A DNA stretch of 64,000 nt from Salinimicrobium sp. TH3 (GTDB lineage Bacteria > Bacteroidota > Bacteroidia > Flavobacteriales > Flavobacteriaceae), in NCBI RefSeq assembly GCF_026676115.1, contig NZ_JAPONB010000002.1, positions 1 to 64,000 of the forward strand, given 5' to 3'. Every line of letters begins with the position of its first letter. Positions within the stretch are counted from its first letter, which is position 1. The position numbers and the translations under genes are program-made. Below the pieces are notes generated by a model. That model did no database searches and was not told the DNA's origin. It saw only the letters and a program-made list of their open reading frames with translations. Shown one piece after another: positions 43,783 to 51,464 of this stretch.

Positions 43783-44373
43783 ATGAAAACAACAAAGAAA
43801 TTTTCCTTAGGACTTGTAAGCTTCCTTCTAATGGTTTTTTCAGTTCAAACCTCAATAGGACAGAACTTCAATATCAATAAAGGAGCATCAAATCTAAAAG
43901 TGCTTGGGACATCAAACATCCACGATTGGGAATTAGATGCAAAAGATTTCCAGGGAAACCTAAAAGCTCAATTAGAAGACGGACAATTGGTAAAGATTGA
44001 TGAGTTAAACTTTGCTGTTGTTGCCGAAAGCCTTAAGAGTGGTAAAGGAGGTATGGATAAGAATACTTACAAAGCCCTTGATACCGATAAGCACCAGAGG
44101 ATCACATTCCAACTTCAAAATGTTAAGAACATCGATTGTACCTCCAAAACAAATTGTAAAGTAACCACTTCCGGATACCTTACTATCGCAGGGACAAAAA
44201 AATCGGTAGAACTAATTTTTGACGCAAAAGTAACCGGAGATAAGATAACATTGTCTGGAAACCATAAACTTAAAATGACAGATTTTAAAGTGGATCCTCC
44301 AACAGCAATGTTCGGAACAATTACCACCGGCGATGAAGTAAACATCAAGTTTCAAACTGTATTCACTAAATAA
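43783..44373 (+). CDS. YceI family exported lipocalin-like protein
   Basis: The 196-residue protein has a signal peptide (ending QTSIGQ) and a YceI beta-barrel: STSNIHDWELDAKDFQGNL-type start, MDKNTYKALDTDKHQRITFQL in the middle, and LKMTDFKVDPPTAMFGTITTGDEV at the end. YceI proteins bind isoprenoid or other lipids in the periplasm. The FNR-type promoter places it in the low-oxygen/NO group, possibly as a quinone-handling protein (inference). Confidence 0.88.
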   Translation: MKTTKKFSLGLVSFLLMVFSVQTSIGQNFNINKGASNLKVLGTSNIHDWELDAKDFQGNLKAQLEDGQLVKIDELNFAVVAESLKSGKGGMDKNTYKALDTDKHQRITFQLQNVKNIDCTSKTNCKVTTSGYLTIAGTKKSVELIFDAKVTGDKITLSGNHKLKMTDFKVDPPTAMFGTITTGDEVNIKFQTVFTK

Positions 44374-44426
44374 TTAATCAAAAGCAAATTTTTAAAATTC
44401 AACTATCAACTTTTTAATTTATCAAA

Positions 44427-45734
44427 ATGAAAAACTTAATTAAATATTCCGGTATTGCTCTCTTGATGGCCATAGGTTATCAGGCACAGGCACAAGATGT
44501 AGATGTATTGGTTGTGGAAGATGAGAACACCACTCTTTGGGACAGAAGCCTTCCTAACTATAGATATCCAGATCAACGCGGCATCAGCACGTTCGAACCT
44601 AACAAAGACATCGTTTATGGTGATTTTGAAGGAGTACAGGTGAGACTGGGTGGAGCATTCGCACTACAATTCCAGGGACTTGACCAGGAAAACACTGCCA
44701 ATACAGTACATGAACTAGGTAAGGATTTCAACCTTGCTACTGCAAACATGACTTTTGACATTTTGCTTGCAAAAGGAGTTAGAGTACACCTTAACACCTA
44801 TCTTTCTTCTCAACACCACCCGGAAGCTTATGTAAAAGGTGGATACCTTCAGGTAGACAACCTTGACTTCATCAGCGAAGGTCTGGCTTCAGGTCTAATG
44901 GAGCATTTGAGAATTAAGTTTGGTCACATGGAAAATAACTATGGTGATGCTCACTTTAGAAGATCTGATAACGCAATGGCTCTTTACAACCCATTCGTTG
45001 GAAACTACCTAATGGACAGCTTTACTACAGAAGTAGGTGGAGAGATCTATTTCTTCAATAACGGATGGTTAGCTATGGGAGGATTTACTAACGGTAAATT
45101 AAACCAGTCTACCGTTGGAGAAGGTCACACCAGCCCATCTTGGTTAGCAAAAATTGGATATGACAAACAAATCACTGAAGATTTCAGATTCAGATTAACT
45201 GGATCTCTATTCCACGCTCCACATAACAATGGAAGAGGTATTTACCTTTACAGTGGAGACCGCGCAGGTTCAAGATACTACAATGTTATGACTGGTCCTG
45301 ACGGCGGAGACGGCTTTAGAGCTGGTAGAATCAACCCAGACCTTAAGAACGAAATGACTGCTTTCATGATCAACCCTTTCATCAAAGTAGGTGGACTTGA
45401 ATTCTTCGGAATCTACGAATCTGCATCTGGAAAAAAAGTATCTGAAACAGATGACAGAACTTTCAACCAATATGCTGGTGAACTTATCTACAGATTTGGT
45501 GCAACTGAAGACTTCTACGTAGGTGCACGTTACAACACTGTAAACGGTGAACTGGAAACTGGTGATGATGTTACTATCAACCGCTTCAACGTAGGTGGTG
45601 GATGGTTTATGACCAAGAACATCCTTACAAAAGTGGAATATGTAAACCAGGAGTATAACGACTACCCAACAGGAGACATCCACCAGGGAGGAAAATTCAA
45701 CGGATTCAACATTGAAGCAGTTATTAGCTTCTAA
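44427..45734 (+). CDS. Outer-membrane porin-like beta-barrel
   Basis: The 435-residue protein has a signal peptide (ending YQAQAQ) and many short alternating strands. GDFEGVQVRLGGAFALQFQG opens the barrel, FGHMENNYGDAHFRRSDNA resembles phosphate-selective-porin loops, and the C-terminus ends in the aromatic Phe of outer-membrane proteins (EAVISF). It is probably a porin for a small anion or organic acid. It sits between two yceI genes. Codon use is strongly biased, which suggests high expression. Confidence 0.75.
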   Translation: MKNLIKYSGIALLMAIGYQAQAQDVDVLVVEDENTTLWDRSLPNYRYPDQRGISTFEPNKDIVYGDFEGVQVRLGGAFALQFQGLDQENTANTVHELGKDFNLATANMTFDILLAKGVRVHLNTYLSSQHHPEAYVKGGYLQVDNLDFISEGLASGLMEHLRIKFGHMENNYGDAHFRRSDNAMALYNPFVGNYLMDSFTTEVGGEIYFFNNGWLAMGGFTNGKLNQSTVGEGHTSPSWLAKIGYDKQITEDFRFRLTGSLFHAPHNNGRGIYLYSGDRAGSRYYNVMTGPDGGDGFRAGRINPDLKNEMTAFMINPFIKVGGLEFFGIYESASGKKVSETDDRTFNQYAGELIYRFGATEDFYVGARYNTVNGELETGDDVTINRFNVGGGWFMTKNILTKVEYVNQEYNDYPTGDIHQGGKFNGFNIEAVISF

Positions 45735-45759
45735 ACATAAGATTCGTTTGAACTAGCCG

Positions 45760-45792
45760 AAAATGGGGGAACTAAAATTCCCCCATTTTTTT
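45760..45792 (+). terminator. Terminator after the porin gene
   Basis: AAATGGGGGAA-CTAAA-TTCCCCCATTT stem followed by T8. The promoter of the next gene overlaps its tail (TATCTTTA at about 45793). Confidence 0.88.
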
Positions 45793-45805
45793 TATCTTTA
45801 AAAAA

Positions 45806-46378
45806 ATGAAAAAAATTGCGTTTGTATTATTGGTGCTTTTTTGTGGTGCGGTAACACACGCACAGAACTTCCAAAAGAGAGAAATTACGGTTCTGCCTTC
45901 CAGCGACCTTACAATCATTGGAGATTCCAACATTGCAGCTTTTCAATGCGAGTTTGACAATTCTTATCTTCAAGACTCCCAGAATATTTCCTATAACCAA
46001 ACAGGAAATAAGATCGAATTTCAAGGAGCTGTTCTTATTCTTAACAACAAAGGTTTCGACTGTGGAAGCAAAGGCATCAACCGGGACTTTCACGATCTCC
46101 TGGAGACCGATGACCACCCACAAATACTATTAACCCTCAACAAAGTAGTTCTTTCTTCACCTCAAAAAGGTATGGCAACTGTTGGCATCACCATAGCAGG
46201 AAAAGAAAAATTTTATGAGGTGCCTGTAACTATCAAAAATGCTGCAATAGCAGAATTTAAAGGAAAACTCCTGTTAAACATTAAAGACTATGGACTTGAG
46301 CCTCCAAAAAAGCTCTTTGGAATGATCGTCGTAAAAGATGTAATTGAAATAAAATTTGATCTTCTTGTAAAAAAATAA
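45806..46378 (+). CDS. YceI-like exported protein
   Basis: The 190-residue protein has a signal peptide (ending VTHAQ) and a diverged YceI fold: LTIIGDSNIAAFQCEFDN, then RDFHDLLETDDHPQILLTL and DYGLEPPKKLFGMIVVKDVIEI, parallel to the paralogue at 43.8 kb. It has two Cys in the central part (QCEF and FDCGSKG). It is followed 6 bp later by the CoA-transferase gene, so they are probably co-transcribed. Confidence 0.8.
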   Translation: MKKIAFVLLVLFCGAVTHAQNFQKREITVLPSSDLTIIGDSNIAAFQCEFDNSYLQDSQNISYNQTGNKIEFQGAVLILNNKGFDCGSKGINRDFHDLLETDDHPQILLTLNKVVLSSPQKGMATVGITIAGKEKFYEVPVTIKNAAIAEFKGKLLLNIKDYGLEPPKKLFGMIVVKDVIEIKFDLLVKK

Positions 46379-46384
46379 GCAACT

Positions 46385-47659
46385 ATGGAATTATTATCTG
46401 CTGCCGAAGCTGTATCACATGTAAAAACGGGGGATAGGGTCTTCTTCCAGGGAGCGGCTATGACCCCAAATATTCTTATTGAAGCCCTTGTTGACCGCTA
46501 CAAAGAACTCAAAGATGTGGAGATCTTTCACATCCATACCGAAGGACCTGCCCGTTACACCCAAATACCATACAGGGAATCCTTCAGGCTTAACAGCTGT
46601 TTTGCTGCCGGAAATGTGAGAGACTTTGTAAACTCTGAATACGGAGCTTATATCCCAATTTTCCTTAGCGAGATCCATTTGTTATTCAGAAGAAATATAT
46701 TACCGCTGGACGTAGCCTTTATACAGGTTTCTCCTCCAGATAAACATGGCTTTTGTTCCCTGGGAGTATCGGTGGATATTACCCTGCCTGCAATTCAAAC
46801 TGCCAAAAAGGTTATTGCACAAATAAATCCACAAGTACCAAGAACCCACGGCGACGGAATTATACATATAAGCAGGATCACTGCCGCAGTAGAGACAGAT
46901 GTGCCATTACATTCGCATGAACCAACAGAAGCTTCTGAAATTGAGAAGCAAATTGGAAAAAATGTAGCCGAACTTATTGAAGACGGTGCTACCCTGCAAA
47001 TGGGAATTGGCGGAATTCCCAATGTCGTTCTCAACAACCTCATGAACCATAAACGGCTGGGAATTCATACCGAAATGTTTTCTGACGGAGTTTTACCCCT
47101 TATTGAAAAGGGAATTATTACAGGAGAAGAAAAAGAGGTGAAAACCGGGAAAATTGTTACCTGCTTCGCTTTGGGATCCCCAAGATTATACGATTTCATT
47201 GATGATAATCCCATAGTTCATTTTAAGGAAGCCGCATATACCAATGACACTGCCATAATTAGGAAAAACCCAAAGGTTACTGCCATTAACAGCGCAATTG
47301 AAATAGATCTTACCGGCCAGGTTTGTGCAGACACGATTGGCACCTATCAATACTCGGGCGTTGGGGGACAAATGGATTTTATTCGCGGTGCTTCCCTTTC
47401 AGAAGGTGGTAAGGCTATTATCGCATTGCCATCGGTTACGGCAAAGGGAATTTCAAAGATCGTCCCTAATCTTAGAGAGGGAGCAGGTGTTACCACCACC
47501 AGGGCTCACGTTCACTATATCGCTACTGAATACGGTGTGGTGAATCTTTACGGGAAAAACCTGAAACAGCGGGCTAAGGCTCTAATTTCCATCGCTCACC
47601 CCGATCACAGGGAGGCTCTGGAAGAGGAGGCTTATCATAGGATCAATAAAACACGCTAG
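46385..47659 (+). CDS. Acetyl-CoA hydrolase / 4-hydroxybutyrate CoA-transferase family
   Basis: The 424-residue cytosolic class I CoA-transferase has an N-terminal half with HIHTEGPARY and an IQVSPPDKHGFCSLG motif. The C-terminal half has LQMGIGGIPN, the probable catalytic Glu in SAIEIDLTGQV and the GVGGQMDFIRGA binding loop. It moves CoA between acetate, butyrate or succinate-type acids; the acid pair cannot be read from sequence. Linked with yceI, thioredoxin and crp/fnr genes, it may serve low-oxygen acetate metabolism (inference). Confidence 0.88.
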   Translation: MELLSAAEAVSHVKTGDRVFFQGAAMTPNILIEALVDRYKELKDVEIFHIHTEGPARYTQIPYRESFRLNSCFAAGNVRDFVNSEYGAYIPIFLSEIHLLFRRNILPLDVAFIQVSPPDKHGFCSLGVSVDITLPAIQTAKKVIAQINPQVPRTHGDGIIHISRITAAVETDVPLHSHEPTEASEIEKQIGKNVAELIEDGATLQMGIGGIPNVVLNNLMNHKRLGIHTEMFSDGVLPLIEKGIITGEEKEVKTGKIVTCFALGSPRLYDFIDDNPIVHFKEAAYTNDTAIIRKNPKVTAINSAIEIDLTGQVCADTIGTYQYSGVGGQMDFIRGASLSEGGKAIIALPSVTAKGISKIVPNLREGAGVTTTRAHVHYIATEYGVVNLYGKNLKQRAKALISIAHPDHREALEEEAYHRINKTR

Positions 47660-47722
47660 CGAAAAAAGCTTTCTAAAACAGGCATTTTTGAGTACCTTTA
47701 TTATGCTTAAAAAAAGGAAAAT

Positions 47723-48022
47723 ATGAAAAGTAACTTCAGCGAAATCATCAAGGACAACAAACCTGTACTTGTAGATTTCTTTGCCGACTGGTGTGGCCCG
47801 TGTAAAACACTCGCGCCTATCCTAAAAGATGCCAAAGCCGACCTGGGTGAAAAGGTTAAGATCGTTAAAATCGATGTGGATAAGAATCAAGCCCTGGCCG
47901 CAAAATATCAGGTGCGGGGGGTGCCTACATTGATCCTTTTTAAGAATGGGGAACAATTATGGAGACAATCGGGCGTAGTTCCAAAAGGAGATCTGGTTCA
48001 GCTTATCAACTCCCACCAGTAG
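47723..48022 (+). CDS. Thioredoxin
   Basis: The 99-residue thioredoxin has the redox centre WCGPCK (near 25-30), the cis-Pro motif RGVPTL and [13 protein letters not shown]. It is distinct from the second thioredoxin at 60.0 kb. It lies 4 bp ahead of the crp/fnr gene, so the two share a transcript. Confidence 0.93.
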   Translation: MKSNFSEIIKDNKPVLVDFFADWCGPCKTLAPILKDAKADLGEKVKIVKIDVDKNQALAAKYQVRGVPTLILFKNGEQLWRQSGVVPKGDLVQLINSHQ

Positions 48023-48026
48023 GTCT

Positions 48027-48620
48027 ATGATAGATGAAAACCTGTTGCTTAATCATGGGGCAAAAAGAGTGACCTTTTCCAAGGGGGACCAGTTGTTTCG
48101 GGAAGGAGAGAGCGCCCTTAATTTCTACCAGATAGCTTCAGGAGAAATTAAAATGAATAACTACAATGAAGACGGCAAGGAGTTCATTCAGGGTATTTTC
48201 TCAATAGGTCAAAGTTTTGGTGAACCACCACTGCTGGCAAATGTCAAATATCCTGCAAACGCCGAAGCTATTTCAGATTCCGAAGTTTTTCAGCTTACAA
48301 AAGAGCAATTCCTTGAACTACTTTCCTCAAATCCCCGGGTACATCTAAAAATTACCGAAACCCTGGCAAAACGACTTTACTACAAAGCCATTATGGTTTC
48401 AGAAATTTCAAGTCAGGAACCGGAACATCGTATCTTAAGGATAATTGATTATTTAAAACACGTGGATAAGGTGGAAGGCCAGTTTGCATACCGGCTGGAT
48501 CTTACCCGGCAGCAACTTGCCGATCTTACAGGCCTAAGGGTTGAGACTGTTATCAGGGCCACAAAGTCCCTGGAGAAGAAGGGAGAACTACAGATAAAGA
48601 AAAGGAAAGTTTACCGGTAA
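48027..48620 (+). CDS. Crp/Fnr family transcriptional regulator
   Basis: The 197-residue protein has a cyclic-nucleotide-type beta-roll (about 10-115), a dimer helix and a winged helix (LTRQQLADLTGLRVETVIRA). Its recognition helix VETVIR matches E. coli FNR VETISR, and the Glu/Arg pair that reads TGA in FNR/CRP is kept. There is no cysteine anywhere, so an FNR iron-sulfur cluster is impossible. A haem/NO (DNR-like) or ligand-free mode is more likely. It is a strong candidate for the regulator of the five TGA-N6-TCA promoters in this window. Confidence 0.9.
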   Translation: MIDENLLLNHGAKRVTFSKGDQLFREGESALNFYQIASGEIKMNNYNEDGKEFIQGIFSIGQSFGEPPLLANVKYPANAEAISDSEVFQLTKEQFLELLSSNPRVHLKITETLAKRLYYKAIMVSEISSQEPEHRILRIIDYLKHVDKVEGQFAYRLDLTRQQLADLTGLRVETVIRATKSLEKKGELQIKKRKVYR

Positions 48621-48641
48621 AATCTCATAATCAACTTTTTA

Positions 48642-48718
48642 TGATCATTATCAGGGACAATAATGTCCGCTTTTATGATCCTAATCATATGATCTCCTCA
48701 CCTATCCCTTTAATTTTA
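48642..48718 (+). promoter_or_regulatory. Double FNR/CRP-type promoter upstream of the membrane protein/haemoglobin pair
   Basis: Two TGA-N6-TCA sites, TGATCATTATCA (48642-48653) and TGATCCTAATCA (48676-48687), lie 34 bp apart. The second is centred 33 bp before TAATTTTA (48711-48718), a -7 box one base off TANNTTTG. The start codon follows 24 bases later. Confidence 0.68.
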
Positions 48719-48742
48719 CAGCATAATTAAAATGATAATGGT

Positions 48743-49033
48743 ATGAGACTTTATAACGATCTTTACAAGGATTTTGAGGAACTTTATGTAGGATATTCTG
48801 CGGTAGCTGTAATTCTTTCAAGTTGTTTAGGTGCAGCTGCGGCTATGGTGATATTGATGAATGGACACGACTTCCTGCAAATGTTCCAGTTATTCCTGGT
48901 GGTTGCAGTATGTATGGTCTACCTGGTGACAGTGCTGGCGCAGTTGAAACCTAAATTTGTATTTAATACTTTAATTGTAAGTTTACTTGTAAGTACCATC
49001 CTGCTTTTGATCAATGTGGCAATGCGCTACTAA
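48743..49033 (+). CDS. Small three-span membrane protein of the FNR-type group
   Basis: The 96-residue protein has three hydrophobic segments (about 18-40, 47-66, 73-93). No family is recognised. It carries two FNR-type sites upstream and is 15 bp ahead of the truncated haemoglobin gene, so it is probably part of the low-oxygen/NO response. Confidence 0.7.
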   Translation: MRLYNDLYKDFEELYVGYSAVAVILSSCLGAAAAMVILMNGHDFLQMFQLFLVVAVCMVYLVTVLAQLKPKFVFNTLIVSLLVSTILLLINVAMRY

Positions 49034-49048
49034 GAGAAAGAACTTTTT

Positions 49049-49435
49049 ATGAAAAATGATATACAAAACCGGGAGGATGTTTTCCTCCTGGTTTCTACTT
49101 TTTATACCAAGGTAAGAGCCAACCAAAAAATAGGGCACTTCTTTAATGAGACCATTGAAGACTGGCCGGCGCACCTGGAAAAGCTTACCGACTTTTGGGA
49201 AACCAATCTCTTCATGGTAAGTAAATTCAGAGGAAATCCTATGCGGGCACACAAACAGGTGGATCGGGAATTCAACAACAGCATTGAGCAGGAACATTTT
49301 GGGGAATGGCTTAACATGTGGTATCAGACCATTGATGAACTATTTGAGGGAGACAGGGCAAACATTGCTAAAAATAGGGCAAGAAATATGGCGCACAATC
49401 TCTTTATGAACATTTATATGAGTAGGGAGCAATAG
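49049..49435 (+). CDS. Group III truncated haemoglobin
   Basis: The 128-residue haem protein resembles group III (trHbP) globins: FYTKVRANQKIGHFFN, then FWETNLFMVSKFRGNPMRAHKQVD with the proximal His in MRAHK, and HFGEWLNMWYQTIDELF. Group III globins are linked with NO and oxygen chemistry under microaerobic growth. The FNR-type promoter shared with the gene before it, and nirK nearby, support NO handling. Confidence 0.88.
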   Translation: MKNDIQNREDVFLLVSTFYTKVRANQKIGHFFNETIEDWPAHLEKLTDFWETNLFMVSKFRGNPMRAHKQVDREFNNSIEQEHFGEWLNMWYQTIDELFEGDRANIAKNRARNMAHNLFMNIYMSREQ

Positions 49436-49702
49436 CTTTTAATTCCAGCCACCAATTTCAAAGTTTCAATATACTGGTTAGCGAGAGGAATTTTCTTGTA
49501 ACAGTCCGGCAAATCATATGCACGGAGTGAAACAATTTCTTTCACTAATCCTATACCTTTTTTTCTGGTTAACCTGAGCAGATTTCTATTTAAGGAAATT
49601 AAATCTAGACCGGGTTTTAAGTTTTAGAAGTTAAATTACTGTTATTGACCGGTAAAGCCTTCTACACAAATCTTACCTTTTAAAGAATTAAAAATTTAAA
49701 TT

Positions 49703-50434
49703 ATGGAATTACAGGATAAGGTGGCGGTAGTTACCGGCGCCAGCAGTGGCATAGGTAGAGCAATAGCAAAAGCCCTTTCGGAAGCCGGCTGTAAGGTGGC
49801 ATTAGCCAGCCGTAGTGTAGATAAGTTAAGAGATCTACAGGAGGAGTTAAAACATAAAAGCCTTGTGGTACGCATGGACGTCAAAGATTCAGAAAGTGTA
49901 CAGGGTGCTTTCAAAGATATTTGGGACGAATTTGGGGAAGTGCATATTTTGGTGAATTGTGCCGGAGTAATGCCCCTCACCTATTTAAAGAACCAGCATT
50001 TGGAGGAGTGGCTGGAGACAATTGAAGTCAATGTAAAAGGAACATTAAGGTGCATCAACGCAGTCCTGCCTGCAATGAAGAACCAGCTAGACGGTCACAT
50101 AGTGAACATAGCATCTGTTGATGGAATAGAGGTTTTTAAAGGCGGTGCGGTCTATGGAGCTTCCAAAGCGGCGGTCATCGCTCTTTCCCGGGCTATGAGA
50201 ATGGAACTCTCTCCCGAATTCAACATAAGGGTTACTTCCATTGAACCGGGAACAGTGGCGACACATCTAAGGGAGGATATCACCGATAAAGAACTGCTCG
50301 ATGAAAAAAATTATTCTGAAGACGAGCCTAAACTAGATCCAAAGAATATTGCCGATGCAGTTCTATACGCAGTCACCCAACCGGACTCGGTTAATGTTAA
50401 TGAACTATTGATAAAACCTACAGGCAAGGCTTAA
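49703..50434 (+). CDS. Short-chain dehydrogenase/reductase (classical SDR)
   Basis: The 243-residue NAD(P)-dependent oxidoreductase has the cofactor motif TGASSGIG (11-18), NCAG, active-site Ser in NIASVDG (about 139), and YxxxK in YGASK (about Y152, K156). It resembles YdfG-type 3-hydroxyacid dehydrogenases. The substrate is unknown. It is a single gene followed by a small membrane protein gene. Confidence 0.9.
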   Translation: MELQDKVAVVTGASSGIGRAIAKALSEAGCKVALASRSVDKLRDLQEELKHKSLVVRMDVKDSESVQGAFKDIWDEFGEVHILVNCAGVMPLTYLKNQHLEEWLETIEVNVKGTLRCINAVLPAMKNQLDGHIVNIASVDGIEVFKGGAVYGASKAAVIALSRAMRMELSPEFNIRVTSIEPGTVATHLREDITDKELLDEKNYSEDEPKLDPKNIADAVLYAVTQPDSVNVNELLIKPTGKA

Positions 50435-50524
50435 AGGGTTAAAAAATTGTTATTTGGAAAGCCTTTAACGCAGGATATTTCAATTCTTCACGATCTTGCT
50501 ATCGAATCTTAAAAACCAACAAAA

Positions 50525-50704
50525 ATGAACTTGAAGAAAAATGCAACAGATGCAGGTGAAAAAGTAGTAAAATTATGGGCTGCTAAAAAAGGTCTTCAGT
50601 GGACCGGAAGTCTCCTTAAGTGGGGTGCCATCGCTGGAGCCGGATATTTCGCCTATACTCTTGTAAGAGACAATAAAGACGAGATCAAAGCAAAATTATC
50701 TTAA
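50525..50704 (+). CDS. Small membrane-associated protein (59 residues)
   Basis: A 60-codon ORF from ATG 50525 that starts with a basic helix (MNLKKNATDAGEKVVKLWAAKK), has one span (LLKWGAIAGAGYFAYTLV) and ends in a charged tail. An A-rich leader precedes it. No family is recognised, but the composition is that of a real small membrane protein. Confidence 0.6.
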   Translation: MNLKKNATDAGEKVVKLWAAKKGLQWTGSLLKWGAIAGAGYFAYTLVRDNKDEIKAKLS

Positions 50705-51079
50705 CATAGACAACTGTTGATAGTTGAAGGCTGCGGGGAAAATTTTAATTAGTCATAATGACCGTTTTAAAATTTTTTCTGTCGGCCTTTTTTGTTTTAA
50801 GATTTCTATATTTCCGGTCTTTGTGCCTAATCGAGAGAAGAAAATAATTTTAGCAGAATAAAGAAGTTAAAATGAATTTTGAAAATCATCTTTTCAAAAT
50901 ATTCTTAAGTTCGTTTTTTCTAAAATTTAAACCAGACCTAAAATATCCTTCTTCGAGAATTATTTCAGGAATCAATAATGAATCAATCCGCTAAAGTAAG
51001 AGAGCATACATATCCTGGAAGCTCATCAGCCCTCTACCGTATCATTGAATTATTGTTACCCATTTTTCCCTCAATAAGT
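50705..51079. other. Intergenic region, no supported gene
   Basis: AT-rich. The only plus-strand ORF with an ATG is 40 codons (50872-50994), with no family likeness. No clear promoter pair or GC-rich hairpin was found. It separates the small membrane protein gene from the convergent response regulator. Confidence 0.6.
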
Positions 51080-51427
51080 TTACCCAAGCTGCTTCTGTAT
51101 CCTTTTTAATAGCTCATCCACATCAAAAGGTTTGGCTATAAAATCATCTGCACCTTCGGTTCTGCTGATATCGGCATGAGCAGACATTAACACTACAGGA
51201 ATTTTACTGGTTTTTTCCCCTTTCTTTAATTCCCTGCAAAGATCCACCCCGTTTCCATCGGGTAGCATAATATCCAGCAGGAAAAGATCTGGCACTTCTC
51301 CAGGTATAGCTTTATGAAAAGCTCTTGCCGTAGGGAACGTCTTTACAGCGTACTGTTGACTTACTAATAAAAATTCTATTAATTCTCTAATTCCGTCGTC
51401 ATCTTCTACAATAAATATCTCTTTCAT
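51080..51427 (-). CDS. Single-domain response regulator
   Basis: The 115-residue receiver has EDDD at the acidic pocket, phospho-Asp in LLDIMLPDGNG, Ser switch in VVLMSAHAD, and Lys in DFIAKPFD. There is no output domain. It follows the PAS/GAF kinase gene by 37 bp on the same strand and is its likely partner. Confidence 0.9.
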   Translation of the reverse strand: MKEIFIVEDDDGIRELIEFLLVSQQYAVKTFPTARAFHKAIPGEVPDLFLLDIMLPDGNGVDLCRELKKGEKTSKIPVVLMSAHADISRTEGADDFIAKPFDVDELLKRIQKQLG

Positions 51428-51464
51428 ATCAACTTTTTTTCAGGAATTAATTAAATCTATTTTC

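Noticed and set aside
50872-50994. 40-codon ORF upstream of the response regulator
   Set aside because: AT-rich composition only; no promoter, signal or family.
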